This document shows, in pieces, positions 8,870-17,187 of a stretch of 64,000 nt of DNA (the first letter of the stretch is position 1; each line of letters opens with the position of its first letter). The position numbers and the translations under genes were made by a program. This DNA comes from Embleya hyalina (GTDB taxonomy: Bacteria; Actinomycetota; Actinomycetes; Streptomycetales; Streptomycetaceae), in contig NZ_BIFH01000014.1 of the NCBI RefSeq assembly GCF_003967355.1, positions 310,001 to 374,000 of the forward strand, given 5' to 3'. The notes beneath the pieces are model-generated. The model had not been told where the DNA came from. It did not search any database and saw only the letters and a program-made list of their open reading frames with translations.

Positions 8870-9700
8870 CCGCCGCCCGGGCGCAGAGCCCGAAGAGGCG
8901 CACGAAACGGAGTCCCGCCCCCGGGCGGCTCGCCCGGCAAGGCGAGGGGGCGTTCTGCGAGGAAGCCGCCTGCCGAACACCGTGGCGCAAGCGCCGAGGA
9001 GCCGCGTGAAGCGGTCCCCGTTCCGGGACCCGGTTGCGTGGCGCTGCCCGGGTGTCCGGCCTGGTGAGGCGAGGGCGGGCGTTCTGTGGGGAACCGCCTG
9101 TTGAACAGCGTGGCGCAAGCGCCGGGGAGCCGCGTGGAGTCGGCCCTGTTCCGGGACTCGGTTGCGTGGCGCTGCCTGGGTGTTTGGCCTGGTGAGGTGA
9201 GGGGGCGTTCTGCGGGGAAGCTGCCTGTCGAACAGCGTGGTGCAAGGGCCGGGGCCGTGTGGAGTGGGCCCCGTTCCGGGACTCGGTTGCGTGGCGCTGC
9301 GCGGGTGTTCGGCCTGGTGAGGTGAGGGGGCGTTCTGCGGGGAAGCTGCCTGTCGAACACCGTGGCGCAGGCGCCGGGGGGCCGGGTGGAGTGCGCTCCG
9401 TTCCGGGACCCGGTTGCGCGCTGCCGCCCGGGCGCTCGCGCTGGCAAGGTGACGGGGCGGTCTGCGGGGGGGGAGCCGTCTGTTGAACAGCGTGGTGCAA
9501 GGGCCGGGGCCGTGTGGAGTGGGCCCCGTTCCGGGACTCGGTTGTGCGGCGCTGCGCGGGTGTTCGGCCTGGTGAGGTGAGGGCGGGCGGTTTGGGGGAA
9601 GCTGCCTGTCGGACAGCGTGGCGCAGGCGCCGAGGGTCGTGTGGAGTGGGCCCCGTTCCCGGAACGGGGGCTCGGTGTTGCTCGAAATGGGGACCGGGTG
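8870..9700. repeat. Tandem array of ~126-bp imperfect repeats
   Basis: Six full units and a partial leading one fill the space between the convergent flavoprotein and MocR genes. Unit anchors (GTTCTG or variant) lie at 8951, 9081, 9207, 9332, 9459 and 9589, so spacings are 125-130 bp. Each unit has three blocks: CTGTCGAACAGCGTGGCGCA followed by AGCGCC (the GGCGC-AA-GCGCC part can form a hairpin), a central GCCCCGTTCCGGGACTCGG block, and GGTGTTCGGCCTGGTGAGGT. GC is visibly lower than in adjacent genes. Frames on the minus strand stay open here but encode only Pro/Arg/Ala repeats without a plausible start, so I do not call a gene. Confidence 0.9.
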
Positions 9701-9705
9701 GGTGG

Positions 9706-11151
9706 TTAGCCCGTTGTCGTCGCCAGGGCTCGGCACAGGGCCGTTACCGCTGCCGGGTACGCGTGGTCCGGGGGAGTGGCGTAGCCGACCACGAGGCCGT
9801 CGCGGACGGGGGAGTCGGTGTCGGGGTGGCGGAAGACGGACAGGGCGTCCAGGGCCAGGCCCTCGCGCTCGGCTGCGGCGATGGCGGCCGGCTCGGTGCC
9901 TGGCGGTAGTTGCAGCACCGCGTGCAGCCCGGCGGCGATCCCCGTCGCGCGCACGTGCGGCGCGTGTTCGGCCAGCGCCGCGACCAGGTGGTCCCGGCGG
10001 GCCCGATAACGCTGCCGCATCCGGCGGATGTGCCGGTCGTAGTGGCCGCCTTCGATGAAGTCCGCGAGGGTGAGCTGATCGGTGACCCCGGCCCACGCCT
10101 CGCGCTGCCCCTTCACCGCGAGCACGTCCTCGACCAGATGCCCGGGCAGCACCATCCACCCGAGCCGGATCGCGGGGGACAGGCTCTTGCTGACCGAACC
10201 GACGTAGATCACCCGGTCCGGGTCCATGCCCTGGACCGCGCCCACCGGCCGCCGGTCGTAGCGGAACTCCCCGTCGTAGTCGTCCTCCACCACGATCCCG
10301 CCACCCGCCCGCGCCCAGTCGAGCGCGGCGACCCGACGCTCGGGCGGCAGCGGCCCGCCGGTGGGGAACTGGTGGGCCGGGGTGAGCACCGCCACCCGCG
10401 CCCCCGCCAACGCGACCGACCCGGCGGCCGTGTCGGCGCCGTGTTCGTCGATCGCCAGCGGCAACGTGCGCACCGACGCCGCGGCCAGGATGGAGCGATG
10501 GAAGGCCAGCCCGTACGCCTCCACCGCGGCCGGCCCCCGCAACACACCGCCGAACAACAGCCGCAACGCGTGCGCGAACCCGGAGCAGACGACGATCCGG
10601 TCCGGATGGGTACGCACCCCCCGCACCCGCGCGAGGTAGTCCGCCAGCGCGGCCCGCAACTCCGGGCGTCCCTGCGGATCCCCGGGCCCGAACGCCTCGC
10701 TCGGCGCCGCGTTCAACGCCCGCCGCGCCGACGCCACCCACGCCGCGCGCGGGAAGGACGCCGCGTCGGGCTGCCCCTGGCGCAGGTTGTACGTCGGCCC
10801 CGCCGAATTCCCGGCGACCGGCCGCATCCTGGCCCGGCGCCGCGGCGCGGCCAACGGCTCGGCCCGCCGGGCGACCCGCGTCCCGGACCCCTGCCGCGCG
10901 GTCAACCAGCCCTCGGCGACCAACTCCGCGTACGCGTCGGCGACGGTGTTGCGCGCGATGCCCAGGTCCGCCGCGAGCGAACGATACGGCGGCAACGGCG
11001 TGTCCGGCCCCAGCCGTCCGGTGCGGATCGCCTCCCGGATCGCCCGGATCAACCCGGCCCGCCGGCCACCCGCCCCGGACACCTCCAGATGCAGGTCCCG
11101 CCCGATCCACCGGGCCGGATCGTCCGCACGGCCCGCCTCGTCGCGCGTCAC
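9706..11151 (-). CDS. MocR/PdxR-type regulator (GntR HTH + aminotransferase domain)
   Basis: A 481-aa transcription factor of the MocR subfamily. Residues ~15-85 form a GntR winged helix (LPPYRSLAADLGIARNTVADAY, GWLTARQGSGTRV). The rest is a fold-type I aminotransferase domain with the PLP lysine in VGSVSKSLSPAIRLGW and the conserved VEDDYDGEFRYD segment. MocR proteins sense PLP or amino compounds and often control vitamin B6 or GABA genes, but no such gene lies next to it here, so its target is unknown. The GTG start directly abuts the TAG of the small ArsR-like gene upstream, suggesting co-transcription. Confidence 0.92.
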   Translation of the reverse strand: MTRDEAGRADDPARWIGRDLHLEVSGAGGRRAGLIRAIREAIRTGRLGPDTPLPPYRSLAADLGIARNTVADAYAELVAEGWLTARQGSGTRVARRAEPLAAPRRRARMRPVAGNSAGPTYNLRQGQPDAASFPRAAWVASARRALNAAPSEAFGPGDPQGRPELRAALADYLARVRGVRTHPDRIVVCSGFAHALRLLFGGVLRGPAAVEAYGLAFHRSILAAASVRTLPLAIDEHGADTAAGSVALAGARVAVLTPAHQFPTGGPLPPERRVAALDWARAGGGIVVEDDYDGEFRYDRRPVGAVQGMDPDRVIYVGSVSKSLSPAIRLGWMVLPGHLVEDVLAVKGQREAWAGVTDQLTLADFIEGGHYDRHIRRMRQRYRARRDHLVAALAEHAPHVRATGIAAGLHAVLQLPPGTEPAAIAAAEREGLALDALSVFRHPDTDSPVRDGLVVGYATPPDHAYPAAVTALCRALATTTG

Positions 11152-11430
11152 CTACGCGAGGCCCGGCGCGCGCCGGGCCCGGTCGCCGCCGATCACGCGG
11201 TCGAGGAGCCCCGGGAAGAGCGCGTCGAGGTCGGCGTGGCGCAGTTCGCTCACCCGGGCGGTGCCGAGCCTGTGCCGGGTGATCACCCCGGCCTCGCGCA
11301 ACACGCGGACGGACGTCTGCGGCACCGGCTCCGGGTGGATGGCCGCCGGCGCGGGCTGCTCGAGCGGACGGGGGTCCGCGACCGACGCGCTCCGCGTGCT
11401 CGACGCGCTGCGCGTACTCGGCGTGCTCAT
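11152..11430 (-). CDS. Small protein with partial ArsR-type winged helix
   Basis: A 92-aa frame whose middle (VPQTSVRVLREAGVITRHR) and end (RHADLDALFPGLLDRVIGG) match the recognition-helix/wing and C-terminal part of ArsR-family repressors. The first helices are missing: the N-terminal 30 residues are a simple Ser/Arg/Ala repeat (STRSAS) without homology. It is therefore either a decayed ArsR gene or a small DNA-binding protein. It abuts the MocR gene (TAG immediately followed by GTG). The coding bias is normal. Confidence that it is translated is moderate. Confidence 0.5.
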   Translation of the reverse strand: MSTPSTRSASSTRSASVADPRPLEQPAPAAIHPEPVPQTSVRVLREAGVITRHRLGTARVSELRHADLDALFPGLLDRVIGGDRARRAPGLA

Positions 11431-11572
11431 CGCCCCATCGTACGCATCGTGCGAACAACGCCGTGGTTCGACGAACGACGCGGTACGACATCCATATCCA
11501 TGGTGCGAACCCGTTCGGACTCCCGGCCCGATCGACGAGCACGCCGACGCGACACCACCGCCCGCGGGCCCG

Positions 11573-12412
11573 CTACGGCTTGCGGGCGACCGCGCCGAGG
11601 ACCAGGCGTTGGGACACCGTGAGGGCGGCCTCGTCGACGGGCTCCTCCGGGCGCCACAGGTCGACGTACACCAGCCCCGGATCGGCCGGCTCCAGGCCGT
11701 CGAGGTAGGCGGCGATCTCCGCGCGCTCGCGGAACCGGCCGCTCTTGTGCGAGCCCTGCATGACCCGCTCCATCTGCTCCGACTCCGGACCGCCGCGCAG
11801 GAAGTGGGTCAGGAACAGCCAACTTCCGGACGGCAGCGCGTCGAGGTAGGTGCGCAGCAGGCCGGCCGGGTCCTCGTCGTCGTTGATGTGGTGGATGACG
11901 CCCAGCAACATCAGCGCGACCGGCCGGTCGAAGTCGATCAGGCGCAACACCTCGGGGTTCTTCAGGATCGACCCGGGCTCGCGCAGGTCGGCCGTGATCA
12001 CCGTGGTCCGCTCGTTCTCGGCCAGCAGCGCACGGCCGTGCGCGAGCACGATCGGGTCGTTGTCGACGTAGACCACGGTGCTGTCCGCCGCCACCGCCTG
12101 GGCGACCTGGTGGGTGTTCTGCGCGGTCGGCAGGCCGGACCCGATGTCGAGGAACTGCCGGACGCCCTGCTCGACCAGGAAGCGCACACCCCGGTGCAGG
12201 ATGCGCCGATGCGCGCCGGCGTCGCGCGCGAGGTCGGGCGATACCGCGATCAGCTTCCGGGCCACCTCGCGGTCGGCGGCGTAGTTGTCCTTGCCGCCGA
12301 TCAGGAAGTCGTAGACGCGGGCGACGCTGGGCACGGTGACGTCGATGCCGGCCGGCGCGGGCGCGCCCTCCGGGTCGGTCGACCACAGTCGGGATTCCGC
12401 GTTCTCGGTCAT
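11573..12412 (-). CDS. SAM-dependent methyltransferase, Methyltransf_19 (DUF574) family
   Basis: A 279-aa protein of the actinobacterial Methyltransf_19 family. The family start PSVARVYDFLIGGKDNYAAD is present at residues ~28-47, the SAM-binding motif is QFLDIGSGLPTAQNTHQVA, and VVYVDNDPIVLAHGRALL and LMLLGVIHHINDDED follow in order. Length is typical. These genes are very numerous in Streptomyces genomes, often next to regulators, and their substrates are unknown. The ATG at 12412 has GAGGTG 8 bp upstream. It is downstream of hrdB but separated from it by a strong terminator. Confidence 0.92.
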   Translation of the reverse strand: MTENAESRLWSTDPEGAPAPAGIDVTVPSVARVYDFLIGGKDNYAADREVARKLIAVSPDLARDAGAHRRILHRGVRFLVEQGVRQFLDIGSGLPTAQNTHQVAQAVAADSTVVYVDNDPIVLAHGRALLAENERTTVITADLREPGSILKNPEVLRLIDFDRPVALMLLGVIHHINDDEDPAGLLRTYLDALPSGSWLFLTHFLRGGPESEQMERVMQGSHKSGRFRERAEIAAYLDGLEPADPGLVYVDLWRPEEPVDEAALTVSQRLVLGAVARKP

Positions 12413-12609
12413 GATCTCAACACCTCGTGGTCGCCGGAGGGGCCGAACGGCTCACCGCCGATGGTAGGCGGCGACCGATGGGTTCCCGCGGTCGACTCCC
12501 TTGCCGCACGCGGGAGTTCGCGATGGGCGCAGGGGACGAATCGGCCGATGTCCGCACTTTGTGGGCTCGGCCGGGGCGTCGAGGTGGTGTTCCGGCGCGG
12601 GGATTGCGC

Positions 12610-12654
12610 CGGGTACGGACGGAGGGCGCCGCCGTGGCGGTCCGTCCGTACCCG
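12610..12654 (-). terminator. Terminator downstream of hrdB
   Basis: A 14-bp perfect inverted repeat, CGGGTACGGACGGA (12610-12623) and TCCGTCCGTACCCG (12641-12654), with a 17-nt loop that can itself pair. It begins 12 bp beyond the hrdB stop. It is a long GC-rich stem without U-tract, the usual form in this genome. Confidence 0.85.
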
Positions 12655-12665
12655 GGGTCCTGCCT

Positions 12666-14189
12666 CTAGTCCAGGTAGTCGCGCAGCACCTGGGAGCGGG
12701 ACGGGTGGCGCAGCTTGGACATCGTCTTCGACTCGATCTGCCGGATGCGCTCGCGCGTCACCCCGTAGACCTTGCCGATCTCGTCCAGCGTCTTGGGCTG
12801 ACCGTCGGTGAGCCCGAAGCGCATCGAGATCACCCCGGCCTCGCGCTCGGCGAGGGTGTCCAGGACCGAGTGCAGCTGCTCCTGGAGCAGGGTGAAGCTG
12901 ACCGCGTCGGCCGGCCGGATCGCCTCGGTGTCCTCGATCAGGTCGCCGAATTCGCTGTCGCCCTCCTCGCCGAGGGGGGTGTGCAGCGAGATCGGCTCGC
13001 GGCCGTACTTCTGGACCTCGACGACCTTCTCCGGCGTCATGTCGAGTTCCTTGGCCAGCTCCTCCGGGGTGGGCTCGCGGCCCAGGTCCTGGAGCATCTG
13101 GCGCTGCACGCGGGCGAGCTTGTTGATCACCTCGACCATGTGGACCGGGATGCGGATGGTCCGCGCCTGGTCGGCCATGGCCCGGGTGATCGCCTGCCGG
13201 ATCCACCACGTGGCGTAGGTGGAGAACTTGAAGCCCTTCGTGTAGTCGAACTTCTCGACCGCACGAATGAGACCGACGTTGCCCTCCTGGATCAGGTCCA
13301 GGAAGAGCATGCCGCGGCCGGTGTAGCGCTTGGCCAGCGAGACGACCAGGCGGAGGTTGGCCTCGAGCAGGTGGTTCTTGGCCCGCTTGCCGTCCTCGGC
13401 GACGAGTTCGAGCTCGTGCCGGAACTGCGGGGTCAGGCCGGGCTCGGTGTCCAGCTTCTCCAGCGCGAACAGGCCGGCCTCGATGCGCTTGGCGATCGAC
13501 ACCTCCTGCTCGGCGTTGAGCAGCGAGACCTTGCCGATCAGCCGCAGGTAGTCCTTGACCGGGTCCGCGGTGGCACCCGGCGTGGTGACCTGCTGCTGCG
13601 GGGCGTCGTCCTCGTCGGTGGTGAGAACGAAACCGCTGGGCCCGACCTCGGGGGCCACGGCGTCGCCGGGCTCGTCGAACAGGTCCTCTTCGACCAACGC
13701 CTCGTCGCCGTCCTTGGGGACACTCGGCTCGACGGGGGTCGTCTCGGTGGTGGTGGTGGACGTCGTCTTCTTGGCCGCGGTCTTCTTCTTGGCTGCGGCC
13801 TTCTTCGGCTTCGGAGCAGATTCCACGACGGACTCTCCCGATTCCGTTGCCGCGGGCGTGACTTGCGCGGGCAAGGTCTCTGTGTTCTTGACACGGGTTG
13901 AGCGCGTGGATAGCGTCTTCTTGACAGATCGCCGAGTTGTGGCTACGTCTCTCCGTTGGGTCTCTTTGACCGGGTTGACGGTCAACGTCACACCCGCCTC
14001 GTCAAGAACCTCGTTGAGGCTACGGAGGATGCTCTTCCACTGCGTCGCAGGGATGGCATCCGTTTCGAAGGCTCGGCGTATGTCCTCGCCGGTAATCGAT
14101 CCTTCGGCACGGCCGCGCTCGATGAGCGCCACCAGAGATTCCGATTCGGCGATTCTGTTGGGAAGCGTGCTGGACGAGCTCGGGGTCAC
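12666..14189 (-). CDS. hrdB: Principal RNA polymerase sigma factor HrdB
   Basis: A 507-aa group 1 sigma factor. Region 1.1 is at the N-terminus ([20 protein letters not shown]), followed by the lysine/threonine-rich linker characteristic of actinobacterial HrdB (residues ~95-160, [16 protein letters not shown]). Region 1.2 reads [16 protein letters not shown], region 2 [20 protein letters not shown] and [20 protein letters not shown], region 3 [14 protein letters not shown], and region 4.2 [20 protein letters not shown]. The C-terminus [11 protein letters not shown] is that of Streptomyces HrdB. It starts at GTG with GAGAGG 6 bp upstream. It directs transcription of housekeeping genes. The acidic linker is shorter than in S. 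coelicolor as I remember it. Confidence 0.98.
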   Translation of the reverse strand: MTPSSSSTLPNRIAESESLVALIERGRAEGSITGEDIRRAFETDAIPATQWKSILRSLNEVLDEAGVTLTVNPVKETQRRDVATTRRSVKKTLSTRSTRVKNTETLPAQVTPAATESGESVVESAPKPKKAAAKKKTAAKKTTSTTTTETTPVEPSVPKDGDEALVEEDLFDEPGDAVAPEVGPSGFVLTTDEDDAPQQQVTTPGATADPVKDYLRLIGKVSLLNAEQEVSIAKRIEAGLFALEKLDTEPGLTPQFRHELELVAEDGKRAKNHLLEANLRLVVSLAKRYTGRGMLFLDLIQEGNVGLIRAVEKFDYTKGFKFSTYATWWIRQAITRAMADQARTIRIPVHMVEVINKLARVQRQMLQDLGREPTPEELAKELDMTPEKVVEVQKYGREPISLHTPLGEEGDSEFGDLIEDTEAIRPADAVSFTLLQEQLHSVLDTLAEREAGVISMRFGLTDGQPKTLDEIGKVYGVTRERIRQIESKTMSKLRHPSRSQVLRDYLD

Positions 14190-15090
14190 AAATAACCTCT
14201 CGGTTCACGCGGGCATGCTGCGGCGCCGCAACTACACCGAATCGATGACGGATCCGCGGGACCGGACCCGTCGGCGCTGCCGGCGCCACTCAAGGCATCG
14301 CTCCGATCGGTACAAGTGTTACGCCTCCACGAGGGTGACCTGGGTCACGTCGGTCCGCAGCGGCTTCGAGCGGTTGGTCCCCCAGTGTGCGGGACGATCC
14401 GGTGATCTGCGCGATCGTGCCGATGGGCCCGGGTTTCCGGGCTCGGGCGCGGTCGCACACGAACGCCGGGTCGGGGATCGACGGCGACCGACCGGATGCC
14501 GGTGGGACGAGACGGATGTTCGGGACGGGTGGGGTTGGAGGGACAGGACAGGGATCGGTCGTCGGCGTCGGGGTCGCTCGGACGATCCCGAACCTGTCTT
14601 GAGAATGCCCGCCCTCGGGCGCGTTACGCCCGCGAAGTCGGGGGCCGCCGCCGGGCGTCGGACTTCGGGCGGGTGGGCCGGCGGGGGCGGGGCGAGGACC
14701 GGGGCGAGGGCCGGGGCGCGGCGGAAAGCGGTGGCCGGCCTTTTTCGCGCGGTCGTGCGGCGGTATTGCGTGGGGTGGTGCGGGCGGCCGGGAATTGTGC
14801 GTCGCCGGGGTCGGTATTCATCGGCTGTTCGGGTGGTTGTGGTTGTGTGCGATGTTCTCGACGGCGGGATGGATATCCGGTACGCCGCGTCGGCGAAAGA
14901 GTGAACTCGCATGGATTGTTTCGCCGGCCGATACCGAGCGTGCCGCTTTCGGCCGCGATGTGTGAGCGCGGTGATTCGGCGGGTGCGGTCAAGAATGCGG
15001 TCGGGTGATTGCGGGCCGGATTCTTTTGCCTTCTTCGGCGGCTCGGGCGGGACATCCGACGGGGCGTCGGGGAATTCGATCACGGGCGTG
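14190..15090. other. Long non-coding region upstream of hrdB
   Basis: About 900 bp without a convincing gene. Frames on both strands stay open for up to 254 codons, but lack a family match, a believable RBS and normal codon bias. Base composition is uneven, with lower-GC patches around 14770-15010. The hrdB promoter must lie in the part next to 14189; in Streptomyces coelicolor hrdB is transcribed largely by the ECF sigma ShbA, but I could not identify an equivalent site with confidence. Confidence 0.5.
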
Positions 15091-15130
15091 CCGCCGGGCC
15101 CGTCCGCGGTGCGTCGGACGGGCCCGGCGG
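15091..15130 (-). terminator. Terminator downstream of the NmrA-like gene
   Basis: A 16-bp perfect stem (15091-15106 with 15115-15130; core CCGGGCCCGTCC / GGACGGGCCCGG) and an 8-nt loop, 20 bp beyond the stop of the NmrA-like gene. It separates that gene from the hrdB upstream region. Confidence 0.85.
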
Positions 15131-15149
15131 GCGGGTGGGTCGTGGGGGG

Positions 15150-16016
15150 TCAGGGCGTCCAGGCGCCGGTGGGGGCGGCGGAGCGCACGAACTCGGTGAA
15201 GTCGCGGGCCGGGCGGCCGAGCGCGCGCGGGACGCCGTCGGAGATCGCGGCCTCCAGGCCGCGGTGGATGCTGCCCAGAGCCGAGGTCCACATGGCCACC
15301 TCGACCTCGGGTACACCCTGGGCGATCAGGGCGGCGGCGTACTCGTCGGGGTCGGCGGCCACGTAGTCGGCCCGCCGGCCGCCGGCGGCGGCGATCTCGG
15401 CCAGCGCGGCGTCGAAGGTCAGCGCCCGGGGGCCGGACAGTTCGTAGGTCTCGCCGTCGTGGCCGGGATCGAGCAGGGCGGCGGCGGCCACGGCGCCGAT
15501 GTCCTCGGTGTCGACGAAGGACACCGCCGCGGTGCCGGTCGGCAGGACCAACTCGCCGGCGCGGACGCCGTCGCGGAACAGGCCCTCGCTGAAGTTCTGC
15601 GCGAACCACCCCGGGCGCAGGATCGTCCACGCCGGGCCGGCGTCGCGCACCGCCGCCTCCAGGTCGAGGCGGGCCCGGGTGGCCGGGTCGTCCGGGGCGA
15701 AGTAGCCGGGGGTGTCGACGCCCCGTGCGGAGAGCAGGACGACGCGCTCGACGCCGGCGGCGACCGCCCGACGGACGAAGGCGGGACCGGCCTCGGCGCC
15801 GTCCAGCGGGACCAGGTAGACGGCACGGACGCCGTCGAGGACCCGATCCCAGGTGCTCTCGTCGGACCAGTCGAAGGGGACCTCGGTGGATCGGGAGGCG
15901 ACGCGGACGTCGGCGCCCCGGGCACGCAGGGCGGCGGCGGCGCGGCTGCCGGTCTTGCCGGTGCCGCCCAGGACGAGGATCGGGTGGCGCGACGCGGGTC
16001 GGGTCGTGGTTGTCAT
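15150..16016 (-). CDS. NmrA-like NAD(P)-binding oxidoreductase
   Basis: A 288-aa atypical short-chain dehydrogenase of the NmrA/HSCARG type. The Rossmann motif ILVLGGTGKTGSRAAAAL is at the N-terminus, followed by VRVASRSTEVPFDW, LLSARGVDTPGYF and WTILRPGWFAQNFSEGLF, all typical of this group. The active-site Tyr-x-x-x-Lys of classical SDRs is absent, as is usual for NmrA proteins, which can be redox sensors or reductases. The ATG at 16016 gives the dinucleotide motif the expected distance from the start. An AraC-family gene lies 102 bp upstream on the same strand and may regulate it; such AraC/NmrA pairs are frequent in actinomycetes. Confidence 0.9.
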   Translation of the reverse strand: MTTTTRPASRHPILVLGGTGKTGSRAAAALRARGADVRVASRSTEVPFDWSDESTWDRVLDGVRAVYLVPLDGAEAGPAFVRRAVAAGVERVVLLSARGVDTPGYFAPDDPATRARLDLEAAVRDAGPAWTILRPGWFAQNFSEGLFRDGVRAGELVLPTGTAAVSFVDTEDIGAVAAAALLDPGHDGETYELSGPRALTFDAALAEIAAAGGRRADYVAADPDEYAAALIAQGVPEVEVAMWTSALGSIHRGLEAAISDGVPRALGRPARDFTEFVRSAAPTGAWTP

Positions 16017-16118
16017 GCGTCCAGCCTGCTCGGGACGCCGCCCGGCAACCATGGGCGAGAAGCCGGGGGACATGTGCGTGCGTCCGGGACCTCGCCCGCA
16101 CGGTTTCGCGGGGCAGCC

Positions 16119-16967
16119 CTAGGCGGCGCGGTGGGCCGAGGGGCTCAGGCCGCGGACTCGTTTGAAGGCGGTGCTGAACGCGAACGCGTCCGCGTAGCCG
16201 ACGCGGCGGGCCACGGCGGCGACCGTGGCGTCGGGTTCGGTGAGCAGTTCGGCGGCCAGGGCCATTCGCCACTCGGTCAGGTACGTGAGCGGCGGTCGGC
16301 CGACCCGGGCGGTGAATCGTTCGGCGAGCGAGGTACGGGAGACGCCGGCCTCGGCGGCCAGGGCGGCGATCGTCCAGGGGCGGGCCGGGGCGTCGTGTAC
16401 GGCGCGCAGGGCGGCGCCCACGATCGGATCGGCCAGGGCCAGGTACCACTCCGGGGCATGGGCCTCGGGGAGGTCGAACCAGGCCCGCAGCGTGCAGGCG
16501 AGCAACCAGTCGAGCAGGCGGTCCAGCACGACCTGTTGGCCCGGCCGGTCGGCGGCGACCTCGGTGGAGAGGAAGTCCAGGAGTCGATGGTCGCCGTCGG
16601 GGTCCGGCACCACGAGCAGGTCGGGCAGCGCGGTGGGCAGCCGGCGGCCGACGTCGGTGTGCGCGCGGTAGGCGCCGGAGATCAACTCGGTGGGTGCGTC
16701 GGTCGGCGCGTCGGTGGACGGGGCGGTGGGCGCGTCGGCGACGAAGGCGAACGGGGCCGGGCCGCGCACCACCGCCGTGTCGCCCGGGCGCAGCGGGCGC
16801 GACGGTCCACTCTCGGGCACGAGGCGGCCGCCGCCGCGCACGAGTGTGCAGATGGTCAGCGGCGTGCGGGAGTCGAGCCGGACGGACCCCGCCGGGGACA
16901 GGATCCGCCGGTCGAACAGGGCCCCGTCGGCCCTGATCCCGCGCAGCAGGTCGGCCAATCCATCCAT
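16119..16967 (-). CDS. AraC-family regulator with cupin-type sensor domain
   Basis: A 282-aa protein. The N-terminal half has the Cupin_6 pattern (RLDSRTPLTICTLVRGGGRL, LRPGDTAVVRGPAPFAFVAD). The C-terminal ~100 residues are two helix-turn-helix units: AALAAEAGVSRTSLAERFTA with VGRPPLTYLTEWRMALAAEL, then VAAVARRVGYADAFAFSTAF with KRVRGLSPSAHR. It probably senses a small compound and activates the adjacent NmrA-like gene on the same strand. A 220-bp region with two palindromes separates it from the divergent sugar-phosphate operon. Confidence 0.92.
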   Translation of the reverse strand: MDGLADLLRGIRADGALFDRRILSPAGSVRLDSRTPLTICTLVRGGGRLVPESGPSRPLRPGDTAVVRGPAPFAFVADAPTAPSTDAPTDAPTELISGAYRAHTDVGRRLPTALPDLLVVPDPDGDHRLLDFLSTEVAADRPGQQVVLDRLLDWLLACTLRAWFDLPEAHAPEWYLALADPIVGAALRAVHDAPARPWTIAALAAEAGVSRTSLAERFTARVGRPPLTYLTEWRMALAAELLTEPDATVAAVARRVGYADAFAFSTAFKRVRGLSPSAHRAA

Positions 16968-17098
16968 GGGAGGAGCCTAGCCGGCCGGGCCGGTGGCGAG
17001 CGCGGGTGGGCGGTGGGCGAGGCGGCGATCCGTGCCGGAATTTGCCGTGAATCGGGATGAGTCGGGCCCGGGTGAGATGTGCGACGTTGCTCATTCGT

Positions 17099-17132
17099 GC
17101 GTGAAACTGCTATCAAATGAATAGTTTCAAGC
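17099..17132. promoter_or_regulatory. Inverted repeat, candidate operator for the sugar-phosphate operon
   Basis: GCGTGAAACT (17099-17108) and AGTTTCAAGC (17123-17132) form 10-bp arms with one mismatch around an AT-rich 14-bp spacer. It lies 56 bp upstream of the SIS-isomerase start, between divergent genes. Symmetry and low GC point to a repressor site, for example of a GntR, DeoR or LacI-type regulator encoded elsewhere. Confidence 0.6.
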
Positions 17133-17143
17133 ATGTGAGTGCA

Positions 17144-17160
17144 GCAGTGCGCAGCACTGC
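17144..17160. promoter_or_regulatory. Second palindrome upstream of the SIS-isomerase gene
   Basis: GCAGTGC-GCA-GCACTGC is a perfect palindrome with 7-bp arms. An overlapping one, TGCGCAG-CA-CTGCGCA (17148-17163), uses the same bases. It ends 27 bp before the start codon and may be an operator or a 5' UTR hairpin. Confidence 0.5.
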
Positions 17161-17187
17161 GCATCGTCCGAGCACCCCGGGAGCGCC

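Noticed and set aside
8685-9500. Long Pro/Arg/His-rich minus-strand frames through the 126-bp repeats
   Set aside because: All minus frames are open there because of GC bias; the peptides only echo the DNA repeat and lack an RBS or family.
14319-15083. 254-codon minus-strand frame upstream of hrdB
   Set aside because: The composition is random-like (Arg/Pro/Thr-rich), with no motif and no RBS; it is probably a GC-driven open frame.
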